The notes: generated from the letters alone by a model not told the origin. A stretch of 64,000 nt of DNA from Paenibacillus sp. MMS18-CY102 (GCF_009789195.1 NZ_WSTC01000004.1:62001-126000); one strand, 5' to 3'. Positions 47,287 to 54,998 are shown, counted from the stretch's first letter. Translations and numbers: made by a program.

Positions 47287-49737
47287 TTATGCCTTAGGCT
47301 CGCCAGCAGCAGCCGCTTCCGTCACAACAGGTGCCGTAAGTGCATCGAACGCGCTGCGCAGGCCGTCATCTTCAATAATTTGCTGCCATGGGTCTTTCAT
47401 CAGGTCGAGCGTCGTGTCGATACGGGCATTCAGCGCGTCACGGTCTTCCTTCTTCTCAAGCGCCTTCTTAACCGCATCCAGCCCAATCCGCTGTGCCCAT
47501 TCGCTCGTGCGCTCCAAGTAGTGCGCATCTTCGCGATAGTACTGCAGGTAAGCGCCGGTCCATTCCAGAACCTCTTCTTCGGTTTTCACTTTAACGAGCA
47601 GCTCAGCAGCGCGAACCTTCGTACCGCCGTTACCCGCTACATAGAGCTCCCAGCCGCCATCAATTGCAATGACGCCCAAGTCCTTAATCGTCGATTCCGC
47701 GCAGTTACGCGGGCATCCCGATACAGCAAGTTTTACTTTATGCGGCGTATTCAACCGTTCGAATTTCTTCTCCATGTCGATGCCCATCTTAATCGCATCT
47801 TGTGTACCGAAGCGGCAGAACGTGTTGCCTACGCATGTTTTTACAGTCCGGAGCGACTTGCCGTAAGCATAACCTGAAGGCATGTCGAGATCCTTCCACA
47901 TTTTCGGCAAATCCTCTTTCTTCACGCCGAGCAAGTCAATCCGTTGTCCACCCGTAATCTTAACGAGCGGCACTTCGTATTTCTCCGCCACTTCCGCGAT
48001 CCGTTTCAAATCTTCTGGCGTCGTTACGCCGCCATATATACGTGGCACGACCGAGAACGTGCCGTCTTTCTGAATGTTTGCATGGTTGCGTTCGTTAACG
48101 AAACGCGATTCTTGCTCATCTTCATGCTCAGCAGGCCATACCATGCCGAGGTAGTAGTTAAGCGCAGGGCGGCACTTCGAGCAACCCTCTGGATTCGCCC
48201 AATCCAGGACAGCCATAACTTCACGGGAAGTCGTCAAACGCATGCGTTGGATAGACTCAACCACTTCGTCGCGGGAATGTGACGTACATCCGCAAATGCC
48301 TTCTTTGACAGCCGATACATTATCCGCACCAACCGTTGCAAGCAAAATCGCTTCTACGAGCGGTTTACAGCCGCCACAAGAACCTGAAGCTTTCGTGCAC
48401 GCTTTGATTTCTTGTACGCTGACGCAGCCTTTTTCCGTAATCGATTCAACGATTGTATCTTTCGTTACCCCGTTGCAACCACAGACAATTTCGTCGCCGC
48501 TCATCGCTTTTACGAGATCCTCAGGCCCGGAGGCATTGCCGCCGCCGGAAGCGCCGAACAATACTTCCTTCTCGCGCCCGGAGAAATCTTCGCCGCTTCT
48601 CATGTAGGAGAAGAGTTTGGAGCCGTCTGCCGTATCGCCGAACAATACCGCGCCTTGCACTTTGCCGTCACGGAATACAACTTTCTTGTAGACGCCATCC
48701 AGGTCATCCTGTACGCGGAGTGCACGCGTTTCTGGCGAGTCGCTGAAATCACCTGCGGAGAATACGTTAACGCCGGAAATTTTCAGCTTCGTTGACAGAA
48801 CAGAACCTTTGTACCCTTCGGAATCCACGCCAGCGAGCTTCTTCGCCAAAATCGCGCCTTGCTCATACAATGGTGCGACGAGACCGTACACCATGCCGCG
48901 GTGCTCTGCACATTCGCCGAGCGCGTATACGTTAGGCGTGTTCGTCTCCATGTAATCGTTGACGACAATGCCGCGATTCACTTCAACGCCAGCTTCTTTG
49001 GCAACACCCACGTTAGCTTTAATGCCAACAGCCATTACAAGCAGGTCGGCTTCCGCCATTGTGCCATCCTTGAACGTCAACCCTTCGACGCGATCTCCAC
49101 CGATGATCGTGTCGGAGTTTTTGGAGAGCAAGAACTTAATGCCTTGGCGCTCCAGTTCTGCTTGCAGCAGCTTAGCTGCCGTCTCGTCCAACTGGCGCTC
49201 CATTAAATAATGATGAATATGGACAACGCTAACTTCCATATTCAAATTAATGAGTCCGCGTGCCGCTTCTAGCCCGAGCAAGCCGCCGCCGATTACTACA
49301 GCTTTCTTATATCGTTTCGATGCATCGAGCATCGTTTCGCAATCTTTAATATCACGGAAAGCAATAACGCCTTCCTTATCAGCACCCGGAAGCGGCAGCA
49401 TGAACGGAAGCGATCCCGTCGCAAATACGAGCTCGTCGTATTCAACCGTAATGCCTTGATCCGTCGTTACTGTACGATTCGCCGTATCCACTGCTGTCGC
49501 TGTTTGGCCAGCGTGCAGTTGAATATTGTTTTCTTTATACCACTCCCAGCTGTTCAGCACGATATCTTCCATCGTCGCTTCGCCAGCCAACACCGAGGAC
49601 AACATAATCCGGTTATAGTTGGGATGCGGCTCCGCACCAATAATCGTAACTTCGTAACGATTCGGATTCAGCTTCAACAGCTGTTCTACGAACGATACGC
49701 CGGCCATGCCGTTACCGATCATGACTAATTTCTTCAT
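47287..49737 (-). CDS. nirB: Nitrite reductase (NADH) large subunit
   Basis: Reduces nitrite to ammonium with NAD(P)H in the cytoplasm. In order: an FAD/NAD pyridine-nucleotide reductase module (residues 1-300; VMIGNGMAGVSFVEQLLK), two BFD-like [2Fe-2S] segments (CGCNGVTKDTIVESI with CGGCKPLVEA; CGCTSHSRDE with CSKCRPALN), and the siroheme/[4Fe-4S] domain with Cys-x5-Cys (CVGNTFC) and Cys-x3-Cys (SGCPRNC). The ATG at 49737, with GGAGGAGAG ahead, gives 816 aa; an open frame continues upstream but crosses the leader hairpins. Control is by the attenuator at 49806-49914. Confidence 0.97.
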   Translation of the reverse strand: MKKLVMIGNGMAGVSFVEQLLKLNPNRYEVTIIGAEPHPNYNRIMLSSVLAGEATMEDIVLNSWEWYKENNIQLHAGQTATAVDTANRTVTTDQGITVEYDELVFATGSLPFMLPLPGADKEGVIAFRDIKDCETMLDASKRYKKAVVIGGGLLGLEAARGLINLNMEVSVVHIHHYLMERQLDETAAKLLQAELERQGIKFLLSKNSDTIIGGDRVEGLTFKDGTMAEADLLVMAVGIKANVGVAKEAGVEVNRGIVVNDYMETNTPNVYALGECAEHRGMVYGLVAPLYEQGAILAKKLAGVDSEGYKGSVLSTKLKISGVNVFSAGDFSDSPETRALRVQDDLDGVYKKVVFRDGKVQGAVLFGDTADGSKLFSYMRSGEDFSGREKEVLFGASGGGNASGPEDLVKAMSGDEIVCGCNGVTKDTIVESITEKGCVSVQEIKACTKASGSCGGCKPLVEAILLATVGADNVSAVKEGICGCTSHSRDEVVESIQRMRLTTSREVMAVLDWANPEGCSKCRPALNYYLGMVWPAEHEDEQESRFVNERNHANIQKDGTFSVVPRIYGGVTTPEDLKRIAEVAEKYEVPLVKITGGQRIDLLGVKKEDLPKMWKDLDMPSGYAYGKSLRTVKTCVGNTFCRFGTQDAIKMGIDMEKKFERLNTPHKVKLAVSGCPRNCAESTIKDLGVIAIDGGWELYVAGNGGTKVRAAELLVKVKTEEEVLEWTGAYLQYYREDAHYLERTSEWAQRIGLDAVKKALEKKEDRDALNARIDTTLDLMKDPWQQIIEDDGLRSAFDALTAPVVTEAAAAGEPKA

Positions 49738-49805
49738 CGTCTCTCCTCCTGACGTTTCACCGTGGTCAGAAAACCTCACACTGCCTCGGATCCTGTATGA
49801 AAACA

Positions 49806-49862
49806 TAAAAAGCCTATCCCTAGCGTGAGTGTGTGTTTGTACATCCACGGAAGTGATAGGCT
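49806..49862 (-). terminator. Intrinsic terminator in the nirB leader (attenuator)
   Basis: On the minus strand AGCCTATC (49862-49855) pairs with GATAGGCT (49818-49811), eight bp, and TTTTATG follows. A CGTG/CACG pairing lies inside the long loop. It sits between the promoter and the nirB start, about 70 bases before the ATG, so transcription must be prevented from stopping there for nirB to be made. Confidence 0.7.
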
Positions 49863-49914
49863 CCATTGCCATCGTTTTGCGGCACGCCATTGTGCCGTCT
49901 GCTATTCGTTTAAC
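49859..49914 (-). promoter_or_regulatory. ANTAR-type tandem hexaloop hairpins in the nirB leader
   Basis: Reading the minus strand from the transcript start: GTTA-AACGAA-TAGC (49914-49901); CGGCAC-AATGGC-GTGCCG (49897-49880, six perfect bp); and GGC-AATGGA-GCC (49870-49859). All three loops are six bases with A at position 1 and G at position 4, the pattern bound by ANTAR proteins. The third hairpin shares GCC with the terminator's left arm, so only one of the two can form. Confidence 0.8.
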
Positions 49915-49921
49915 TGTTCCC

Positions 49922-49950
49922 AGTATATTAAACATCCTTCGATATGTCAA
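49922..49950 (-). promoter_or_regulatory. Promoter of nirB
   Basis: TTGACA (49945-49950) and TATACT (49922-49927) with 17 bases between them on the minus strand. The transcript would start near 49915-49917, exactly at the foot of the first leader hairpin. Confidence 0.85.
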
Positions 49951-49961
49951 CTATCCTAACA
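49945..49961 (-). promoter_or_regulatory. TnrA/GlnR-type box overlapping the nirB -35
   Basis: TGTTAGGATAGTTGACA on the minus strand fits TGTNA-N7-TNACA exactly. Its right half is the -35 hexamer. The narK promoter has a nearly identical box at the same offset. Binding here could repress or, less likely, activate. Confidence 0.65.
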
Positions 49962-50029
49962 TAAAAAAATGTCGTACTACGATTCTCTTTCACGCCATAC
50001 GTTTTGCCGTCGACAGCCCTCTATCTCTA

Positions 50030-50046
50030 TGTTATATTTTATAACA
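50030..50046. promoter_or_regulatory. TnrA/GlnR-type box upstream of the ANTAR gene
   Basis: TGTTATATTTTATAACA is a perfect 7-3-7 palindrome and fits TGTNA-N7-TNACA exactly. It lies 64 bases before the ANTAR start codon and about 70 bases upstream of the nirB -35. A TATACA at 50053-50058 could be the -10 of the ANTAR gene, which would put the box over its -35. Confidence 0.7.
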
Positions 50047-50109
50047 AATAAGTATACAGTCGGATATGGAATGAAAGCTTTTAGTTCTTAAGCGAGGTGA
50101 ACCGCCCTA

Positions 50110-50664
50110 GTGAAGACTATATTAGTAATTAATGAAGGCAATAATGCGGAATTGCTCTCGCTTTTGCGGGAAGATGGAAGAACGGTTCACCACGTGGCAT
50201 CAGATAAAGAAGCGTGCAGCCTGATCGCTGTCGCAGATGCTGCAATTATGGCTGTAAAGCTGCCACGCATGCCGGAATGCCAAGCGTCGCTTACAGCAAT
50301 GCGCCGCCTCCCCCTCTTCTGGTATTGCACAGAACAGCAACTGCCACAGCAAATGGATTGGGGTTATTCATTAGATGGCGTTATATTCTCTTCCATGAGT
50401 TCTAATGATGTACGTCACACGCTGCAATGGGGAGCACGCGTTCACCAGCAACGCAAACGGTGGGCAGATGAACGTGAGCAATTGTTACAACGTATTGAGG
50501 AACGAAAGTGGATCGATCAGGCGAAAGCCGTGTTATGTGAGATCAGAGGCATTAATGAAGCGGAAGCTTATGACTTTTTGCGCAAACAAGCGATGAATGA
50601 CCGGAAGAGAATTGGTGAAGTCGCCGCATCGATCGTGAAGGTTTATCAACTTATTCACGGTTAA
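50110..50664 (+). CDS. ANTAR-domain RNA-binding antitermination regulator (NasT-like)
   Basis: A 184-aa protein with an N-terminal receiver-like domain (residues 1-110) and a C-terminal ANTAR domain (about 120-182: ERKWIDQAKAVLCEIRG, EAEAYDFLRKQAMNDRKRIG, EVAASIVKVY). ANTAR proteins bind paired hexaloop hairpins and prevent termination. The receiver is degenerate: Ala48 stands where the phospho-accepting Asp should be (IMAVKLPRM) and the acidic pair after strand 1 reads NEG. The start is GTG at 50110 with GAGGTGA. Both neighbours, nirB and narK, carry matching hairpins, so they are the likely targets. No NasS-like sensor or histidine kinase gene is adjacent. Confidence 0.9.
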   Translation: MKTILVINEGNNAELLSLLREDGRTVHHVASDKEACSLIAVADAAIMAVKLPRMPECQASLTAMRRLPLFWYCTEQQLPQQMDWGYSLDGVIFSSMSSNDVRHTLQWGARVHQQRKRWADEREQLLQRIEERKWIDQAKAVLCEIRGINEAEAYDFLRKQAMNDRKRIGEVAASIVKVYQLIHG

Positions 50665-50696
50665 GTCACAAGAAAAGCTGACATCCAAAAAAGTTG

Positions 50697-50713
50697 TGTT
50701 AGGTATATTGACA
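50697..50713 (+). promoter_or_regulatory. TnrA/GlnR-type box overlapping the narK -35
   Basis: TGTTAGGTATATTGACA fits TGTNA-N7-TNACA exactly and shares 14 of 17 bases with the nirB box. Its right half is the -35 hexamer. The box centre is about 39 bases upstream of the expected transcription start. Confidence 0.65.
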
Positions 50714-50737
50714 TGGAAATGACGCGTGTCATATAAT
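50708..50737 (+). promoter_or_regulatory. Promoter of narK
   Basis: Perfect TTGACA and TATAAT, 18 bases apart. The transcript should begin near 50744, two bases before the first leader hairpin. Confidence 0.88.
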
Positions 50738-50745
50738 CCTATTAC

Positions 50746-50810
50746 ATTCACAGAGTCGTGAATCAATCAACGGTTGGCACAATGTCGTGTCGCCGATGGC
50801 AATGGGGCCA
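50746..50810 (+). promoter_or_regulatory. ANTAR-type tandem hexaloop hairpins in the narK leader
   Basis: ATTCAC-AGAGTC-GTGAAT (50746-50763, six perfect bp); GGCAC-AATGTC-GTGTC (50776-50791, extended by CGG/CCG); and TGGC-AATGGG-GCCA (50797-50810). Each loop has six bases with A1 and G4. The third hairpin uses GGGGCCA from the terminator's left arm. The stretch CGATGGCAATGGnGCC joining hairpin 2 to the terminator is conserved in the nirB leader. Confidence 0.82.
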
Positions 50811-50853
50811 AACTGCTATCCTAACTGGAGCGCAGTTTGGCCCCATCTTTTTT
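50802..50853 (+). terminator. Intrinsic terminator in the narK leader (attenuator)
   Basis: ATGGGGCCAAACTGC (50802-50816) and GCAGTTTGGCCCCAT (50832-50846) form a perfect 15-bp stem, followed by CTTTTTT. It sits 90 bases before the narK ATG and after the promoter, so it must be bypassed for expression. Confidence 0.9.
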
Positions 50854-50944
50854 AGAATAGCAATACCTAACATCGATCTATCACGGGAAACCGAAACAGA
50901 CAGAGAGAGAAGAGATTCGCTAACTTGGAGAGGAGTTTTATACT

Positions 50945-52177
50945 ATGGCAGGTAAAGGATTTTTAAAAAGCGGGCACACGCCCTCGTTGTTCAGCGCATT
51001 TGCCTACTTTGACATCAGCTTCATGATCTGGAGCATGCTCGGGCCGCTCGCCGTTGTTATTATGAGCGATTATCCGATGGATGCCTCACAGAAAGCGAAC
51101 CTGGTTGCACTGCCGGTGCTCGGCGGCTCTATTCTTCGCCTCGTGTTTGGCTTCCTGACCGATTATATCGGACCGAAGCGCACAGGCCAGCTCGGCATGA
51201 TCATCACAATGGTACCGCTCATCCTCGGCTGGCAGTTCGTTGATTCACTTGGCGGTTTGTACGTTGTAGCACTGCTCCTCGGTTTTGCAGGCGCTTCGTT
51301 TGCTGCAGCACTCCCGCTCGCTAGCCGCTGGTATCCACCGCAATATCAAGGGCTTGCAATGGGGATCGCGGGTGCAGGCAATAGTGGCACGGTATTCTCT
51401 ACACTATTCGCTAACCGGATTGCCACACATTTTGGCTCATGGCACGTTGTATTCGGGCTCGCTCTCATCCCAATCGCAATCGTCTTCATCGTATTCACTA
51501 TTTTGGCCAAAGATAGCCCGAATCAACCTGCGCCAAGAAAACTTTCGGATTATGCCAAAGTGCTGTCGATTCGCGATACTTGGCTGTTCTGTTTACTGTA
51601 TGGCGTAACGTTCGGCGGATTCGTCGGCATGGCCAACTACTTAACGATTTTCTTCAATACACAGTACAACCTAAGCCCTGTTCGCGCCGCTGACTTCGCA
51701 ACCCTATGCGTTATTGCAGGCAGTTTGTTCCGCCCCGTAGGCGGCTGGCTATCCGATAAAGTAGGCGGCATCAACATGCTGATGGGATTATACAGCATCG
51801 CTGCAGTTATGTTGCTCGGCATTTCGACCCTTCCGTCGATCAGCCTCATCATCGTCCTCCTCTTCATCATGATGATGGCACTGGGCATGGGCAACGGCGC
51901 TGTATTCCAACTCGTACCGCAACGGTTCCGGCAAGAAATCGGCTTAATTACCGGTATCGTCGGCGCAGCTGGCGGCCTAGGCGGTTACTTCTTGCCTAAG
52001 CTTCTCGGCAATATCAAGATGGCTACTGGCTCCTACTCGACTGGATTCATTATCGCAAGTGTTATTGCTGCATTATGCGTCGTCACGCTATTGATCGTGC
52101 AAGGCAGCTGGAAACGGAGCTGGCTCGGCACTGGCGGCAAAGCACGCGTTGAAGAAAGCGGCGCATTGCCATCTTAA
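50945..52177 (+). CDS. Nitrate/nitrite transporter (NarK/NasA, MFS)
   Basis: A 410-aa MFS transporter with about twelve membrane segments that moves nitrate or nitrite. The two nitrate-signature Gly-rich helices are visible as GIAGAGNSGTVFSTLFANR and GIVGAAGGLGGYFLPKLLG; the loop RLVFGFLTDYIGPKR is the MFS motif A. GGAGAGGAG precedes the ATG. A leader with ANTAR hairpins and a terminator controls it. No nitrate reductase gene is in the window, so the link to nirBD may be nitrite, or the reductase is elsewhere. Confidence 0.94.
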   Translation: MAGKGFLKSGHTPSLFSAFAYFDISFMIWSMLGPLAVVIMSDYPMDASQKANLVALPVLGGSILRLVFGFLTDYIGPKRTGQLGMIITMVPLILGWQFVDSLGGLYVVALLLGFAGASFAAALPLASRWYPPQYQGLAMGIAGAGNSGTVFSTLFANRIATHFGSWHVVFGLALIPIAIVFIVFTILAKDSPNQPAPRKLSDYAKVLSIRDTWLFCLLYGVTFGGFVGMANYLTIFFNTQYNLSPVRAADFATLCVIAGSLFRPVGGWLSDKVGGINMLMGLYSIAAVMLLGISTLPSISLIIVLLFIMMMALGMGNGAVFQLVPQRFRQEIGLITGIVGAAGGLGGYFLPKLLGNIKMATGSYSTGFIIASVIAALCVVTLLIVQGSWKRSWLGTGGKARVEESGALPS

Positions 52178-52241
52178 GCTTCGAATAATCATTACGGCAG
52201 CCATAACCCTAAACTTTGCAAACTCGAAAGGATGATCGCAT

Positions 52242-52388
52242 ATGTTCACATGGAATACGGCAGATACCGCTTTGGCAACAGGATTACCGGAGGCAGCCCC
52301 CGCAGCCGTTGACTTCGATTCCGCTTGGGATATGACCGATCTCGGGGATTGGCTGGACGTTACGGATATGTTCGAGATATTCGAATAA
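52242..52388 (+). CDS. Small acidic protein downstream of narK (48 aa)
   Basis: ATG at 52242 follows GAAAGGATG at good spacing. The 48-residue product starts MFTWNTADTALATGLPEAAP and ends in an acidic, Trp-containing segment, AWDMTDLGDWLDVTDMFEIF, with no Lys or Arg at all. It lies 64 bases after the narK stop with no terminator between, so it is probably co-transcribed with narK under the same attenuator. I do not recognise a family. Confidence 0.6.
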   Translation: MFTWNTADTALATGLPEAAPAAVDFDSAWDMTDLGDWLDVTDMFEIFE

Positions 52389-52485
52389 ACCAATGCGGGC
52401 GCGGAGCGCGCGGCATACGGGCGCGGTCCCACCACCCACTCCCTCCGCCCCCGACAGCGCCGCCTGCGCCCGCAATACAACAAAC

Positions 52486-52529
52486 AAAAAAACGGCCACG
52501 TTACCCTCCTCGGAACGTGACCGTTTTTT
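52486..52529. terminator. Bidirectional terminator
   Basis: AAAAAACGG-x-CACGTT against AACGTG-x-CCGTTTTTT, with T runs on both strands, between the nitrate island and the convergent polysaccharide locus. Confidence 0.92.
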
Positions 52530-52535
52530 GTTATG

Positions 52536-53483
52536 CTACAATGTCTTAGTAGATGACCCTGACCCGCCTAACTCATTCGGGACTGCCACTTGGCCTGGCG
52601 TAACTAGGCTCAACCCACGACGAAGCCCACGCTTATATCCTACATACTTGCTCACTGACTCCAGGACAAGACGGGCAATAAGCCAAGGCTTGCGATGTTT
52701 CCATATTGCTTGGAGCTGGGATCGCAGCAAGCCTGAGCCCGCCTTTTCCGCTTGCGCATGTACCGCTATCCAGCGATGCGTCCCGATCGAAACCCCATTG
52801 TCATAAAACCGTTTATACAACTGCTTCAGCGTGAACATATGGGAGTGCAATACCTTTGCATCAGCCACATAAGCAATTAACCCTCCGTTTAAAACACAGC
52901 GCGCCGAAAACAATAAATCTTCATTAAACATAACCGGTTCATCGAATTTCCCCATTCGCTCGAACGTTTCCCTGCGCATGGCTGAGCATACATTGGAGCA
53001 AAAGAAAGCTTTAATCCCCATGCGAGGAATGTCATGCTGGGATTTCACCATCGACTCGCCAGGGTAATTATGCGCTCTTGCCGTTCGCTCTAACAAATTC
53101 GCATCCGGATAAGGAAGCTGCCTCGCATAAGCATAAGCAACTTCTGCTGCTGCAAGAGGACGAATCAGCGACTCGAGCAAGCTATCATCAGCAGGCAAGG
53201 CATCTTGTGTCATAAACACAAGCATATCGCCAGTCGCCACGGAGGCTGCGCGATTGCGGGCTCCGCCATGATCAAACTCCTGTTGGGCAATGGACAAGAC
53301 GACAGCGCCAGCCCGGCGAGCCAACTCCGCCGTCCCATCTGTTGAGGACGAATCAATAACGATAATTTCATGAGGACTGACGGACTGTTGGCTTAATCGA
53401 TGCAATAGCTCCCCGAACGCTTCGCCAGCATTCCAAGTCGGAATAATGACAGAAACGCTAGGGACTGCTCGCTCAATAGGCAT
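52536..53483 (-). CDS. Family 2 glycosyltransferase (rhamnosyltransferase-like)
   Basis: A 315-aa GT-A-fold enzyme. Nucleotide-sugar binding is marked by VSVIIPTWNAGEAFGELL and VIDSSSTDGTAELA; the DxD position reads TQDALPADD. The region EFDHGGARNRAA is typical of RfbN/rhamnosyltransferase relatives, consistent with the dTDP-rhamnose genes upstream. Its start overlaps the end of the sugar phosphotransferase gene by 11 bases. It is the last gene of the locus. Confidence 0.9.
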   Translation of the reverse strand: MPIERAVPSVSVIIPTWNAGEAFGELLHRLSQQSVSPHEIIVIDSSSTDGTAELARRAGAVVLSIAQQEFDHGGARNRAASVATGDMLVFMTQDALPADDSLLESLIRPLAAAEVAYAYARQLPYPDANLLERTARAHNYPGESMVKSQHDIPRMGIKAFFCSNVCSAMRRETFERMGKFDEPVMFNEDLLFSARCVLNGGLIAYVADAKVLHSHMFTLKQLYKRFYDNGVSIGTHRWIAVHAQAEKAGSGLLRSQLQAIWKHRKPWLIARLVLESVSKYVGYKRGLRRGLSLVTPGQVAVPNELGGSGSSTKTL

Positions 53484-54882
53484 TTTTGTTCACAAGTCCC
53501 TTCAGTATGGTCTTCATTATGATTTTGATATCGAATAAAAACGTCCAATTCTCTAAATAAAACAAGTCATGTACAATCCGGTCTTCTATAGAAGTATCGC
53601 CGCGCAAGCCATTGGTCTGTGCCCAGCCAGTAATGCCAGGGCGAACATGATGCTTGACCATATACCGCGGCACCTCTTCCTTGAACTGTTCCACGAAGAA
53701 GGGGCGTTCAGGGCGAGGCCCAACAATGCTCATTTGGCCCAACAATACATTGAAAAACTGCGGCAACTCGTCTAAGCTTGTCCGGCGAAGGAATGCACCG
53801 AATGCGGTACGGCGCGGGTCGTTTTCCACCGTCCACTGTTTATCTGACACTTCGCCCGTTGACATATGCATAGAACGGAATTTGAACATCATGAATGGCT
53901 TGCGATTGTATCCTACCCGCTCCTGTTTGAACAACACTGGACCCGGTGATGTCAGCTTAATGCCTGTGTAGATTGCAAGCATGACTGGCGACGTAATCGC
54001 AATAGCAACCAAGGAAAACAATATATCAAAAGTGCGCTTAAGCAAGCGATTGCCAAGCTCGTCCAACGGAATGTCCCTAACATTAATCAACGGCATGCCT
54101 GCAAAGTTATCAAAGAACGGGCGAGCCGGAAGCAAATCAAAGTAATCCGGGATAATGAGCGTTTTCACGCCGGCTTTATCGCAAATCTGAATCAACTCCG
54201 CATATTTGGCATGCGCTTCTAGCGGAAGGGCAACAATAACCTCATCAATAACTGGATTGTCCGCAAGCGTCTTCTCCAGCTCATCAAGCTTGCCAATGAT
54301 CGGCTTATAGGTACCACTTGTATCCATTGGCTCCTGTTGATAATCATCCAAGAAGCCATAGACCTCATAACCAAGCTCGGATTGGCTGGCAAGTCGATTG
54401 TGGAATCTGCGCCCTACGGAGCCTGCACCTAGAATAAGCACGTATCGTTTGTTGTAGCCCTTGCGCCTCATCCATGTCAATATACGTTTTACCGCTAATC
54501 GGTAGCCGATGTTAGACAAAAAAGCTGCTGCAAAGTACAGCGCCAAAAATTCCCTTGAAATATGGGTTTCCTTCGTTATATAGAGCAAGCTCAACACCAG
54601 CAGCCCACTAACGCTGTGCACTTGCACGATTTTCAGCACATCGTAGGAAAACCGTTTACGGCGCCTCGGCGCGTAATGACCAATGTAGAAGCCAATGACA
54701 ACCTGTGCGAATGCGTATACCGTCCCCCATGTCAGGTAACTCTTAAATGGCAGCGTCGAGTAATGGGACAGAAGCCCACTATGAAACTTGAGCCAGTAGG
54801 CGCCAAGGAACACGAGCAGTGCACATAATAAGTCCGTGAGTACGTATACCTGTGTAAGAAAACGTTGATTTTGTCGAATCAT
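53473..54882 (-). CDS. Polyprenyl-phosphate sugar phosphotransferase (WcaJ type)
   Basis: Transfers the first sugar-1-phosphate to undecaprenyl phosphate, priming repeat-unit assembly. Four N-terminal membrane helices (about residues 10-130), a nucleotide-binding-like domain (RYVLILGAGSVGRRFHNRL), a fifth helix, and the bacterial sugar transferase domain from about residue 280 (KRTFDILFSLVAIAITSP, SPGPVLFKQERVGYN, FKFRSM) are in the usual order. ATG at 54882 with GGAG nine bases ahead gives 470 aa. Confidence 0.94.
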   Translation of the reverse strand: MIRQNQRFLTQVYVLTDLLCALLVFLGAYWLKFHSGLLSHYSTLPFKSYLTWGTVYAFAQVVIGFYIGHYAPRRRKRFSYDVLKIVQVHSVSGLLVLSLLYITKETHISREFLALYFAAAFLSNIGYRLAVKRILTWMRRKGYNKRYVLILGAGSVGRRFHNRLASQSELGYEVYGFLDDYQQEPMDTSGTYKPIIGKLDELEKTLADNPVIDEVIVALPLEAHAKYAELIQICDKAGVKTLIIPDYFDLLPARPFFDNFAGMPLINVRDIPLDELGNRLLKRTFDILFSLVAIAITSPVMLAIYTGIKLTSPGPVLFKQERVGYNRKPFMMFKFRSMHMSTGEVSDKQWTVENDPRRTAFGAFLRRTSLDELPQFFNVLLGQMSIVGPRPERPFFVEQFKEEVPRYMVKHHVRPGITGWAQTNGLRGDTSIEDRIVHDLFYLENWTFLFDIKIIMKTILKGLVNKNAY

Positions 54883-54998
54883 TTTATCCGACTCCAATCT
54901 CAATAAATCGAAGAATCTATCGTCTATCATTCTATCAAATAATATATCGAAAACCAATCTATATATCCATATACATACAAAATGCCCATTAATTTTAC

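Noticed and set aside
49738-49950. An N-terminal extension of NirB of about 70 codons, since the frame stays open upstream
   Set aside because: The extension would be encoded across the leader hairpins and terminator, has no homology to NirB, and the ATG at 49737 has a strong ribosome site.
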